Below are positions 32,099 to 39,057 of a stretch of DNA of 39,057 nucleotides, piece by piece. Made by a program: the position numbers and the translations under genes. Source of the DNA: JACMPA01 sp035564115 (GTDB taxonomy: Bacteria; Patescibacteriota; Saccharimonadia; Saccharimonadales; UBA4665); the NCBI GenBank assembly GCA_035564115.1, contig DATMTN010000030.1:1-39057 (forward strand). The letters are read 5' to 3'. The notes beneath the pieces were generated by a model that worked only from the letters and a program-made list of their open reading frames with translations, had not been told where the DNA came from and did not search any database. Numbering within the stretch: the stretch's first letter is position 1; every line of letters starts with the position of its first letter.

Positions 32099-32959
32099 AT
32101 GGACATCTATGAATTACCTCACAACCAGCTTCCTGAGCGACTCCGTCAGCTCTCGAGTCCGCCAGGGCAGCTATTTCACGCTGGTGCGGATCTGGACGAC
32201 CTCCTCAAACGGCCAACAGTCGCCATTGTTGGTAGTCGCAAGGTTACACCGTACGGGCAGCAGATCACGACCAAGCTTGCTCGTGAGCTCGCCGAGCAGG
32301 GGATTGTTATTGTTAGTGGCCTGGCCTTGGGTGTCGATGCGCTGGCCCACGAGGCAGCCCTGGCCGTCGGCGGCCTAACCATTGCCGTACTGCCCAGCTC
32401 ACTAGAGCACATCGCGCCTAGGAGTCATGTAGGATTGGCCCAGCGTATTGTGCAGGGCGGGGGAACCTTAGTATCCGAGTACCCCCATGGATCTGAGACC
32501 TTCCGTACTAACTTTGTGGCTCGTAACCGTCTGGTGGCCGGCTTGGCCGATGCAGTGCTCATTACCGAAGCGGCGTTGAAAAGCGGTAGTCTGCACACTG
32601 CTCGATTTGCTCTCGAGCAGGGGAAAGACGTTCTCGCGGTACCCGGTAATATCACCAGCCCCACGAGCGAGGGTGCCAACAATCTGCTGCGTGCGGGGGC
32701 TGTACCAGTCACTTGCGCCGAAGACGTACTCAGCGTACTCCAGTTGAAATTTCACGCGATCACACCCCTTAAAATCGCCCAGGGTGCCAACATCTATGAA
32801 CAAGCAATTATAGACTTATTAAAAGATGGCCTGACCGATGGTGATCAGTTGCAGCGCAGCAGCCAGCTGGACATTGCTCAGTTCAACCAGACTCTGACTA
32901 TGTTGGAGCTCTCCGGCAAGATCCGACCGCTGGGTGCTGGCCACTGGGCTTTAACGTAA
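32099..32959 (+). CDS. dprA: DNA processing protein DprA
   Basis: DprA loads RecA on incoming single-stranded DNA during natural transformation. From ATG 32099 (MDIYELPH) the product is 286 residues; the longer frame to 32018 adds residues unlike the family. Rossmann-like core: VAIVGSRKVTPYGQQ, IVSGLALGVDALAHEAAL, IAVLPSSLEHIAPRSH, GTLVSEYPHG, FVARNRLVAGLADAVLITEA, SGSLHTARFALEQGKDVLAVPGN. The C-terminal about 50 residues fit the winged-helix (DML1-like) domain. The N-terminal SAM-like domain of longer homologues is largely missing. Confidence 0.93.
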   Translation: MDIYELPHNQLPERLRQLSSPPGQLFHAGADLDDLLKRPTVAIVGSRKVTPYGQQITTKLARELAEQGIVIVSGLALGVDALAHEAALAVGGLTIAVLPSSLEHIAPRSHVGLAQRIVQGGGTLVSEYPHGSETFRTNFVARNRLVAGLADAVLITEAALKSGSLHTARFALEQGKDVLAVPGNITSPTSEGANNLLRAGAVPVTCAEDVLSVLQLKFHAITPLKIAQGANIYEQAIIDLLKDGLTDGDQLQRSSQLDIAQFNQTLTMLELSGKIRPLGAGHWALT

Positions 32960-32977
32960 CCATGGTAGACTAGAGGC

Positions 32978-33151
32978 ATGAAACTGTTTATCTTTATCGG
33001 CGTGACCGTAGGCGGAGTACTGGGCGGTTGGCTCGGCAGCCTACTCGACCACGGTAACGGCCTGGGCGGCTGGAGCATTTTACTTAGCACCATCGGTTCA
33101 TTCGTCGGCATCTGGGCCGGCATCAAAGCTGCTCGTAACTGGCTCGACTAA
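32978..33151 (+). CDS. Small glycine-rich membrane protein (57 residues)
   Basis: ATG 32978 follows TAGACT (32966-32971) by 6 nt. The product has two hydrophobic Gly-rich helices (FIFIGVTVGGVLGGWLGSLL and WSILLSTIGSFVGIWAGIKAA) with GxxxG-type spacing, joined by DHGNGLGG. It resembles small conserved membrane proteins of CPR genomes, by eye only. The C-terminus ARNWLD is probably cytoplasmic. It sits between dprA and topA in the same direction. Function unknown. Confidence 0.65.
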   Translation: MKLFIFIGVTVGGVLGGWLGSLLDHGNGLGGWSILLSTIGSFVGIWAGIKAARNWLD

Positions 33152-33212
33152 AGCGCTTCGCTTGCGTTCGCTGCATTTAGCCTGTAAGCTTACGCTTGGC
33201 AGAGAAAGAGGA

Positions 33213-33218
33213 TATACT
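33213..33218 (+). promoter_or_regulatory. -10 box for topA
   Basis: TATACT ends 8 nt before ATG 33227, with TTACGC 17 bp upstream (33190-33195) as a weak -35. Leaderless geometry. Confidence 0.5.
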
Positions 33219-33226
33219 TAAGCTTT

Positions 33227-35515
33227 ATGGCAAAAAACCTTGTAATTGTGGAGTCACCGGCGAAAGCCAAGACTATTGAGAAGTTCCTGGGCAAGGATTA
33301 TACCGTTAAGAGTAGCTTCGGGCACATCCGCGATCTGCCGGCCAAAGGTGTCAATATCGATATCGAAAATAACTTCGAGCCAACCTATGCGATTAGTGCT
33401 GACAAGACCAAGGTCGTACGTGAACTGAAGGCCGCTGCCAAGGGTGCGGAAGTCTGGCTCGCATCTGATGAAGACCGTGAAGGAGAAGCAATTGCTTGGC
33501 ACCTAACACAGGCGCTCAAACTTGACCCCATCAAGACAAAACGCATCGTTTTCCACGAGATCACCAAACCAGCTATCGAAGCCGCTATCCAGAACCCACG
33601 TACCGTCGATCTACACCTTGTAGATGCGCAGCAGGCTCGCCGCGTACTCGACCGTCTGGTGGGATACGAATTATCACCCGTCCTCTGGAAGAAAGTCCGC
33701 ACCGGGCTGAGTGCTGGCCGTGTCCAGTCTGTCGCCGTCCGCTTGATCGTCGAACGCGAACGTGAAATCAAGAGCTTCGAGGCCGGGAGTTCATTTAAGG
33801 TCACTACTGTCTTTACACATGGGCACGATGAAATTCCCGCTGAGCTGAACACCAAGCTCGACACGGTAGAGGCCTCGCAGCAATGGCTCGAAGGCGTCAA
33901 AGAGGCAAACTACAGCGTCGAAGATATTGCTCAGAAGCCTGGCACTCGCAGTCCAGGTGCACCATTTACCACGAGTACGCTACAGCAGGAAGCTTCCCGC
34001 CGCCTGGGCTTCAGCGTGCGCCAGACCATGACCCTCGCACAGCGCCTGTATGAAAGCGGTCATATCACCTACATGCGTACCGATAGCACCACATTATCCA
34101 CCCTCGCCCTGAGCGCCGCCGAAAAGTATATTGCTTCTGAATACGGGGCAAATTACCACAAACGTCGTCAGTTCAAGACTAAGAACGAAAGCGCCCAGGA
34201 GGCTCACGAGGCCATCCGTCCCACCAACTTCGACCGTTTGAGCGCTGGTGATGAACCAGGCCAGCAGAAGCTGTATCAGCTCATTTGGCAGCGCGCGCTG
34301 GCTTCCCAGATGGCGGAGGCTCAGATTGAGCGTACCGAAGTCAGTATCGCCGTCAGTACCCAGAAAGAGAAGTTCGTCGCCAAGGGTGAAGTGCTCAAGT
34401 TCGATGGCTTTATGAAGGTCTACGGTGGCGGCAAAGACGACGTTATTCTGCCAGCCTTGAGCGTGGGTGACGCGCTCAAGACGGATACAATCACGGCAAC
34501 TGAGACGTTTAGTCGTAGCCCCGCCCGCTACTCTGAAGCTGCCCTAGTGAAGAAGATGGAAGAATTGGGTATCGGACGACCAAGTACCTATGCGCCGACC
34601 ATCAGCACTATCCAGACGCGTGGGTATGTCGAGAAGACTGATCTTGAGGGCCGCGAGCGTGAAGTCCGCACGCTGGTACTCACGAAGGGCAATGTTACCC
34701 CGGAAAACCGTATCGAAATCACTGGTGCCGACCGCAACAAACTGGTGCCGACCGGCATTGCCGACGTGACGACCGACTTTTTGGTCAAGCATTTCCCCTA
34801 TGTCACGAGTTATGATTTCACCGCTCAAGTCGAAACTGAGTTCGACGAAATAGCCGACGGCAAGAAACCGTGGAACAAGATGATTAGCGAGTTTTACGAC
34901 GGCTTTCACGAGCGCGTCAAAGCTGCCGAGGAAGTCAGCCGAGCCGAGGTTAGTCAGACCCGCGAAGTAGGCAAAGATCCTAAGTCTGGTAAGCCGATTA
35001 TGGCGCGTTTTGGCCGCTACGGCCCCATGCTCCAGCGTGGTGAGACCGAGAGCGAAGAGAAGCCAGATTTTGCCCCTCTCCCCAAGGACGCAACTATTGA
35101 TACCGTAACCCTCGAGCAGGCACTTGAGGCCTTCAAACTACCCCGTGTTGTGGGCACCACCGAAGACGGACAGGAGATTAAAGCTGCCATCGGTCGCTTC
35201 GGTCCATACATTCAGGTTGGCAAACTATACATATCGCTCAAAGAGGATGACCCCCTTACCATCGTTGAACCGAAGGCTCGCGAACTCTACCTCGCTAAGC
35301 TCGCTGCCGAAGCCGCCAAACAGATTCAAAACTTCGGTAAAATTCGTATACTAAACGGGCAATACGGCCCCTATATTACCGACGGCAAGAAGAACGCTAA
35401 GATTCCAAAAGATACCGATCCCGCTAAGCTCACCGAGGCCGAGGCCGAGGCCCTCCTCAAAGCTGCACCAGCCAAGAAAAAGCGCTTTACCCGCCGCAAA
35501 ACCACCAAAAAATAA
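33227..35515 (+). CDS. topA: DNA topoisomerase I
   Basis: This type IA topoisomerase relaxes negative supercoils. The 762 residues show the Toprim domain (IVESPAKAKTIEKFLG at 6-21, ASDEDREGEAIAWHL near 83), and the active-site Tyr282 in ITYMRTDS. GIGRPSTYAPTISTIQ marks the central domain. Instead of zinc fingers the C-terminus has three topoisomerase C-terminal repeats, each with a GRYGP/GRFGPYI/GQYGPYI core, and a very basic end (AKKKRFTRRKTTKK). Length is typical of Cys-poor bacterial TopA. Confidence 0.96.
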   Translation: MAKNLVIVESPAKAKTIEKFLGKDYTVKSSFGHIRDLPAKGVNIDIENNFEPTYAISADKTKVVRELKAAAKGAEVWLASDEDREGEAIAWHLTQALKLDPIKTKRIVFHEITKPAIEAAIQNPRTVDLHLVDAQQARRVLDRLVGYELSPVLWKKVRTGLSAGRVQSVAVRLIVEREREIKSFEAGSSFKVTTVFTHGHDEIPAELNTKLDTVEASQQWLEGVKEANYSVEDIAQKPGTRSPGAPFTTSTLQQEASRRLGFSVRQTMTLAQRLYESGHITYMRTDSTTLSTLALSAAEKYIASEYGANYHKRRQFKTKNESAQEAHEAIRPTNFDRLSAGDEPGQQKLYQLIWQRALASQMAEAQIERTEVSIAVSTQKEKFVAKGEVLKFDGFMKVYGGGKDDVILPALSVGDALKTDTITATETFSRSPARYSEAALVKKMEELGIGRPSTYAPTISTIQTRGYVEKTDLEGREREVRTLVLTKGNVTPENRIEITGADRNKLVPTGIADVTTDFLVKHFPYVTSYDFTAQVETEFDEIADGKKPWNKMISEFYDGFHERVKAAEEVSRAEVSQTREVGKDPKSGKPIMARFGRYGPMLQRGETESEEKPDFAPLPKDATIDTVTLEQALEAFKLPRVVGTTEDGQEIKAAIGRFGPYIQVGKLYISLKEDDPLTIVEPKARELYLAKLAAEAAKQIQNFGKIRILNGQYGPYITDGKKNAKIPKDTDPAKLTEAEAEALLKAAPAKKKRFTRRKTTKK

Positions 35516-35886
35516 CCCTTGTATGGCCGCACGGCCCTTCCGCACTATCGGACATATAGTTTCGCCTTGGCTCTGCATATACGCCTCATGGCGAGCGGCC
35601 TGATACCGAGCCAGCGACTTATGTGAGGAGCGGCCCGGCTATTAAACGCAGGCCAGGAGTTTTGCTTCTTTGGCGGTCCAAAGAAGAGAAGAGTCATTAC
35701 TTTTCCACAATTTTACATCTTGCCAAGCCCATGGCCCAATGGTATTTCTACAACACAAAGTACGCAGATACGTCTAGTTCGTGCTACAATTAATTTAGAT
35801 AGACAACAATATTGTTGACTTACGTGGGTTTACGTTTTATAATTATCTAAAAGTAAGCAATTTACAGAGTAGGGAACCGAAGCAAC
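35516..35886. other. Intergenic region with a hairpin, a DnaA-box-like site and a promoter
   Basis: This gap holds no protein gene I can support. A hairpin TTCTTTGG-cggt-CCAAAGAA lies near 35667-35686 without a T-run. TTTTCCACA at 35701-35709 fits the DnaA-box consensus TTWTNCACA but is single. The promoter of the next gene is at 35815-35843. Confidence 0.6.
35815..35843 (+). promoter_or_regulatory. Promoter of the sigma4/HARE-HTH gene
   Basis: TTGACT (35815-35820), 17 bp, TATAAT (35838-35843). Unlike many genes here it leaves a leader of about 37 nt before ATG 35887. Confidence 0.8.
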
Positions 35887-36930
35887 ATGGCTGACACCAC
35901 TGTGATTAAACCGACCGAATTAGACACTGAGCGCCTCGTTAATGAGACCCTTGCTACTATTGACCGTGAACGTGAACGTGAAATCGTTTCACGTCGTTTT
36001 GGCCTGTTTGACCGCAAGGAAACCCTGGAGCAGATTGGTGAGCTACTCGGTATCACTCGTGAGCGTGTCCGCCAGCTCGAGAAAGCCGTCGTGACTCGTT
36101 TGAAAGCCACGGCAGAGCAGGGGAATCTGCCTAACATCTCTGAAACTCAGACCACTCTAATTACCCAGCTACAGGGCATGGGCAGTATCGCTCGTGTTAG
36201 CGACCTGGCCACTGCATTTGGTGAAGGCACCAAGCTAGAGCAGGCGAGGGTAGCCTTCCTAGCTCGCCTCTGCCCTGAGCTGTCAGTCGTCGACGAAGAC
36301 GATCACTTCTACCAATCGGTATCTATCAGCAGTGTAGCTGATGACAAGGCGGTCAAAACCCAGGTCCAGACCATTATCGACGCTATCAAGAAGCTCGCTG
36401 AGCCCAAGACCATCGAAGAGGTCGCCAAGGCTGCCGGCATGACTGACGCTGCTCAGACCGCTGCGCTGGCCAGTACCAGCAAACACCTCGCCACCCTGAA
36501 CGGCCGCTGGGGCCTCGTAAAGTGGCCTATGGTCAACCCCAAGAACATTCGCGACAAGATCTACGTTATCCTGAAGGAAAACGGCAAGCATATGCACTTC
36601 AACGAGATTGCTGACGCCATCAAGGACAGCGACTTCAAGCGCAAAGATGTGACCACCCAGGCTATCCACAACGAACTTATCAAGGATAAGCGCTTCGTAC
36701 TCATCGGTCGCGGTATCTACGCCCTCAAGGAATGGGGCTATAAAAAGGGTACGGTTGCTGATATTATCAGCGAAGTCCTGCGCGAGGCAGGTGAGCCTCT
36801 GCACCGCGACGAAATCGTCAAGCGCGTACTGAAGAGCCGCTTCGTAAAGGAAACAACTATACTCCTGAATCTCCAGGGCAAGCAACAGTTTAAGCGTGTT
36901 GCCAAAGCCACCTACGAACTCGCCGAATAA
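35887..36930 (+). CDS. Sigma-70 region 4 plus HARE-HTH domain protein
   Basis: Residues about 27-75 (REREIVSRRFGLFDRKETLEQIGELLGITRERVRQLEKAVV) are a clear sigma region 4 helix-turn-helix, the part that reads the -35 element. Regions 2 and 3 are absent. The C-terminal about 120 residues hold a HARE-HTH-like winged helix (KHMHFNEIADAIKD, HNELIKDKRFVLIGRGIYALKEWG) as in the RNA polymerase delta subunit, and a second related helix block (EAGEPLHRDEIVKRVL). The combination is seen in CPR bacteria to my knowledge; it could be an RNA polymerase accessory factor. Nucleic acid binding is likely, the exact role inferred. Confidence 0.85.
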   Translation: MADTTVIKPTELDTERLVNETLATIDREREREIVSRRFGLFDRKETLEQIGELLGITRERVRQLEKAVVTRLKATAEQGNLPNISETQTTLITQLQGMGSIARVSDLATAFGEGTKLEQARVAFLARLCPELSVVDEDDHFYQSVSISSVADDKAVKTQVQTIIDAIKKLAEPKTIEEVAKAAGMTDAAQTAALASTSKHLATLNGRWGLVKWPMVNPKNIRDKIYVILKENGKHMHFNEIADAIKDSDFKRKDVTTQAIHNELIKDKRFVLIGRGIYALKEWGYKKGTVADIISEVLREAGEPLHRDEIVKRVLKSRFVKETTILLNLQGKQQFKRVAKATYELAE

Positions 36931-36970
36931 CGGCGCTGACAGATACCTTTAGCTTTTATCTAGTTACATT

Positions 36971-37522
36971 ATGGTCACTTCACTTACCGCTCTGCCTACT
37001 TTTGCCGACAATGAGGTTATTTGGGAGCAAGCCGACTATGCAAATAGCACGACTGACAGCTTCGTAAGACTAGCTGTCAGTTCGTTAGACCCAAACGTGG
37101 TTCACACACCGCTCCATGAGCTTCTCAATATGACCGACGAAGCCCTGCACGTCTTTGCCAGGCGCTGCGGAGCTTTTGTGCTACCTCATGCGTGGGGGTT
37201 TGTCACGGCACCCGAGGGCCAAGAGTGGCGTCTCGGAGATGAGTTGGGGGCGAGTACCCAACATCCCGACGTACCTCATGGGATGCTGCTTGCTGCCCAG
37301 GTAGAGCGTATCGTACGCCCACGCCAGCTCCGGCGGCACGAGCGCCGAGCTATCGATACGATCACGACTGATTATTACCATGCCATGCGCCAGACAACTG
37401 ACACTCCGTATCTTACCGATATGCGGCCCTGTCAATTTACCCTAGGCATACTCGCCTCACGTAGTCATACACGCCTGCGCATCCTCCATGATATTGAACC
37501 CCGCATTGCTATCAATGCGTAG
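36971..37522 (+). CDS. Unknown 183-residue protein
   Basis: No family is recognised. The product has no signal peptide or membrane segment. It has an acidic N-terminal half (FADNEVIWEQADYAN, PLHELLNMTDEALHVFARRCG) and a basic helical stretch (VERIVRPRQLRRHERRAIDTITTDYYHAMRQ). A weak TATCTA lies 8 nt before the ATG. It follows the sigma4/HARE gene by 40 nt but may have its own promoter. Confidence 0.6.
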   Translation: MVTSLTALPTFADNEVIWEQADYANSTTDSFVRLAVSSLDPNVVHTPLHELLNMTDEALHVFARRCGAFVLPHAWGFVTAPEGQEWRLGDELGASTQHPDVPHGMLLAAQVERIVRPRQLRRHERRAIDTITTDYYHAMRQTTDTPYLTDMRPCQFTLGILASRSHTRLRILHDIEPRIAINA

Positions 37523-38170
37523 CAGGTGAACGTTTTACGAACAGGCTTAGGGCTACTCGTCAGCCTTATACAAAATACGAACAGTATGGACATATGGGCT
37601 AAGCGGGTGGCTCGGGCAGTTATGGATTACTTATCATTTAGAATCAGGCTGGTGGGGTAGAAAATAAAAAAATGAATGTGGATGTGGGCGAGTGAGCCAA
37701 AAACGCAGCCAGATAAAGCTGGGGCAGTGTCCAAAATCATACATAGACATGACGTCGCACAATATATCTTTTGCGACTCTAATATATGATTTATAGATGA
37801 TTACTGATACCCCTGCTAACGGGGGAGTTTTTGGGTATATCAGTCTTTTTCTCATACACACTGGTATGCGACTGCCTTGTCACGCGCTTACTATAGTATC
37901 TCTACCTTAGTAGCTGGAGGTCTCCTGGAATGGCTCTAGTGTCCCATTGTGATTTATCACACTATTTGACTTTTCCACAGCAATGTCGTGAAAATTTGCT
38001 TTTTCATGCTTTTGAGTGAAAAATATATTTCTCCCCTACCTTCTCTGCTTTTATAAAAATATTTGACATACTGCCCTACTTGTATGTTTATATAGTTTTT
38101 TCATAGAATACGCACCCTGCAAATATAAGAACAAAATACGAACACGAGTAGGGCTGCAGGAGAGACTTAG
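37523..38170. other. AT-rich 650-bp intergenic region
   Basis: No protein gene is supported. It holds a 14-bp direct repeat ACAAAATACGAACA (37570-37583 and 38131-38144), a third ACGAACA near 37537, a terminator-like hairpin near 37813-37835, TTTTCCACA (37971-37979) fitting the DnaA-box consensus, and a TTGACA near 38063 with an AT-rich -10 area pointing right. Confidence 0.6.
37811..37835 (+). terminator. Terminator-like hairpin in the intergenic gap
   Basis: CCCC-tgctaa-CGGGGG followed by AGTTTTT, enclosed by a weaker outer pairing (ACTGATACCC with GGGTATATCAGT). It lies about 290 nt past the last rightward gene, so it may end an untranslated RNA. Confidence 0.5.
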
Positions 38171-39043
38171 CTATTTGTAATATGCCCGACCATCGAGCCG
38201 TACATCTATATAGCTGGCGGGCGTAACACCCTGTGATCCTAGTCGTTCTCGAACGGCCAGGAATGTACCGGCTTGCTGACGCGCGGTATTCTCGTGCATA
38301 TTAAACTTCACGAAGTACCCTACCCCAGCTGGTTTGACATCAAGCTCGTAGGCGGCAGGTGGTAATGTTATGGACTCGACGGATACACCCTTGGCTTTTA
38401 ACTCAGTCACGACGGTCTGGATAAATGCAACCGAGGTGCCCGCGAGGGCAGTATCGCCCTTCTTCACTTGCAAGCCTGACTGATCAGTGACCGTTGGAAG
38501 GCTGAGTTTGGATATATCGGTGGCATCAGTCGTAGAAATCAGTGCTTTGCCATTGTCATCTAGGATAAAACTATCATTGCTGGTCGCCAGGATAAGGCCG
38601 GGAGTGGTGGGCGCAATATAGATGATAGGCTGGTGGCTCATGAGCGGAATCGTCACCGACACCTGGGAAAGTTCTGGGAACTGCTGTTGTAATTTTTGCT
38701 GGATTCCCACACTATTCACGGTAATCTTATTGCCATTGAGGAGTGAGCTGGCAAATGCTTTGGCAGCAGCCTGCTGGTAGGTAGCTGAAGACTGCAGGAA
38801 ATAGCCACTGGTCTTGGGTGCCAGCGATACAATCTTTGGATTGGGTGCTAATTGGAGGCTATAGAGCACACACACAATCAGGGCTACGCCTGCCAAAAAC
38901 ATGCCGAGTCGCTGGCGCCAATACCGCACAATTCGCTCCCGACGACGAATATCCTGATCGCGCGGCGTGCCCCGACCAAGATTGTAGTCCTGGTCGTTGC
39001 GGTTGGCGTGGTAGGAGAAGGCCGAGCTGCGGCCGCCACTCAT
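38171..39043 (-). CDS. ftsQ: FtsQ/DivIB-like cell division protein
   Basis: The 290 residues have a charged cytoplasmic N-terminus (about 45), one membrane helix near 47-66 (LGMFLAGVALIVCVLYSLQL), a POTRA-like region (GNKITVNSVGIQQKLQQQFPELSQVSVTI) and a beta domain ending in YIDVRLDGRAYYK, the usual last strand of FtsQ (IDLR...G...). FtsQ/DivIB bridges FtsB/FtsL at the septum. The match is architectural and by eye. The start is 14 bases from the window edge, so upstream signals and neighbours (mur/ddl, ftsA) cannot be checked. Confidence 0.75.
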   Translation of the reverse strand: MSGGRSSAFSYHANRNDQDYNLGRGTPRDQDIRRRERIVRYWRQRLGMFLAGVALIVCVLYSLQLAPNPKIVSLAPKTSGYFLQSSATYQQAAAKAFASSLLNGNKITVNSVGIQQKLQQQFPELSQVSVTIPLMSHQPIIYIAPTTPGLILATSNDSFILDDNGKALISTTDATDISKLSLPTVTDQSGLQVKKGDTALAGTSVAFIQTVVTELKAKGVSVESITLPPAAYELDVKPAGVGYFVKFNMHENTARQQAGTFLAVRERLGSQGVTPASYIDVRLDGRAYYK

Positions 39044-39057
39044 AACCTGGCGACCAC

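Noticed and set aside
35701..37979. Replication origin
   Set aside because: Only two scattered TTTTCCACA sites 2.3 kb apart and no dnaA/dnaN; insufficient.
1..39057. UGA recoded as glycine (Gracilibacteria code)
   Set aside because: UGA ends several complete genes at family-typical lengths, including gltX, the methyltransferase at 22956 and DUF1697.
1..39057. CRISPR array, IS element or prophage
   Set aside because: No regularly spaced repeats, transposase, integrase or phage structural gene was seen; the only long repeat is the coding 99-bp duplication.

Overview
The window looks like a chromosomal segment of a Patescibacteria/CPR bacterium, most likely Saccharibacteria (TM7). The grounds are a dense gene layout with ATGA-type overlaps, an unusual set of surface proteins (sortase, SdrD-like adhesin, PEGA, DUF3048), an orphan PafA/Dop-like protein, DprA, and several lineage-restricted membrane proteins. 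UGA is used as an ordinary stop (for example gltX and the methyltransferase at 22956), which argues against the Gracilibacteria/Absconditabacteria code. The assignment is inference from gene content; no search was possible. No CRISPR array, IS element or prophage was seen.

Layout. 1-6893: tail of an upstream gene, metallo-beta-lactamase-fold protein, UMP kinase (convergent), exonuclease III-DUF1697-prolyl iminopeptidase-like cluster, orphan PafA/Dop-like protein, HAD phosphatase with an overlapping NAD(P)H-hydrate dehydratase-like gene. 6926-12784: tRNA-Leu, sortase, PEGA protein, DUF4367-like membrane protein, gltX and a 48-residue membrane peptide. 12785-16848: a 107-residue membrane protein with near-consensus expression signals, a DUF3048 protein, and a histidine kinase-response regulator pair. 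16966-20406: a large secreted repeat protein ending in an LTNTG sorting signal, a plausible sortase substrate. 20587-22934: a mutasome operon (two unknown small ORFs, umuD-like, umuC). 22956-25404: methyltransferase, rlmH, membrane protein, unknown gene, tRNA-Glu. 25554-30922: second kinase-regulator pair, pseudouridine synthase, der, pth. 30926-33151: unknown protein, a roughly 400-nt structured RNA, dprA and a small membrane protein. 33227-36930: topA and a sigma4/HARE-HTH protein. 36971-39043: unknown gene, a 650-bp AT-rich gap, and an FtsQ-like division protein.

Themes. Many genes carry a TANNNT -10 hexamer only 6-9 nt before the start codon, which predicts leaderless transcripts. Other genes (107-residue membrane protein, SdrD-like protein, small mutasome ORF) carry strong Shine-Dalgarno sequences instead, so two initiation modes seem to coexist. 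The least explained items are the UmuD-like protein that contains no lysine, the strongly promoted structured RNA at 31512-31916, the highly expressed 107-residue membrane protein, and the orphan Pup-ligase-fold protein with an altered catalytic segment.
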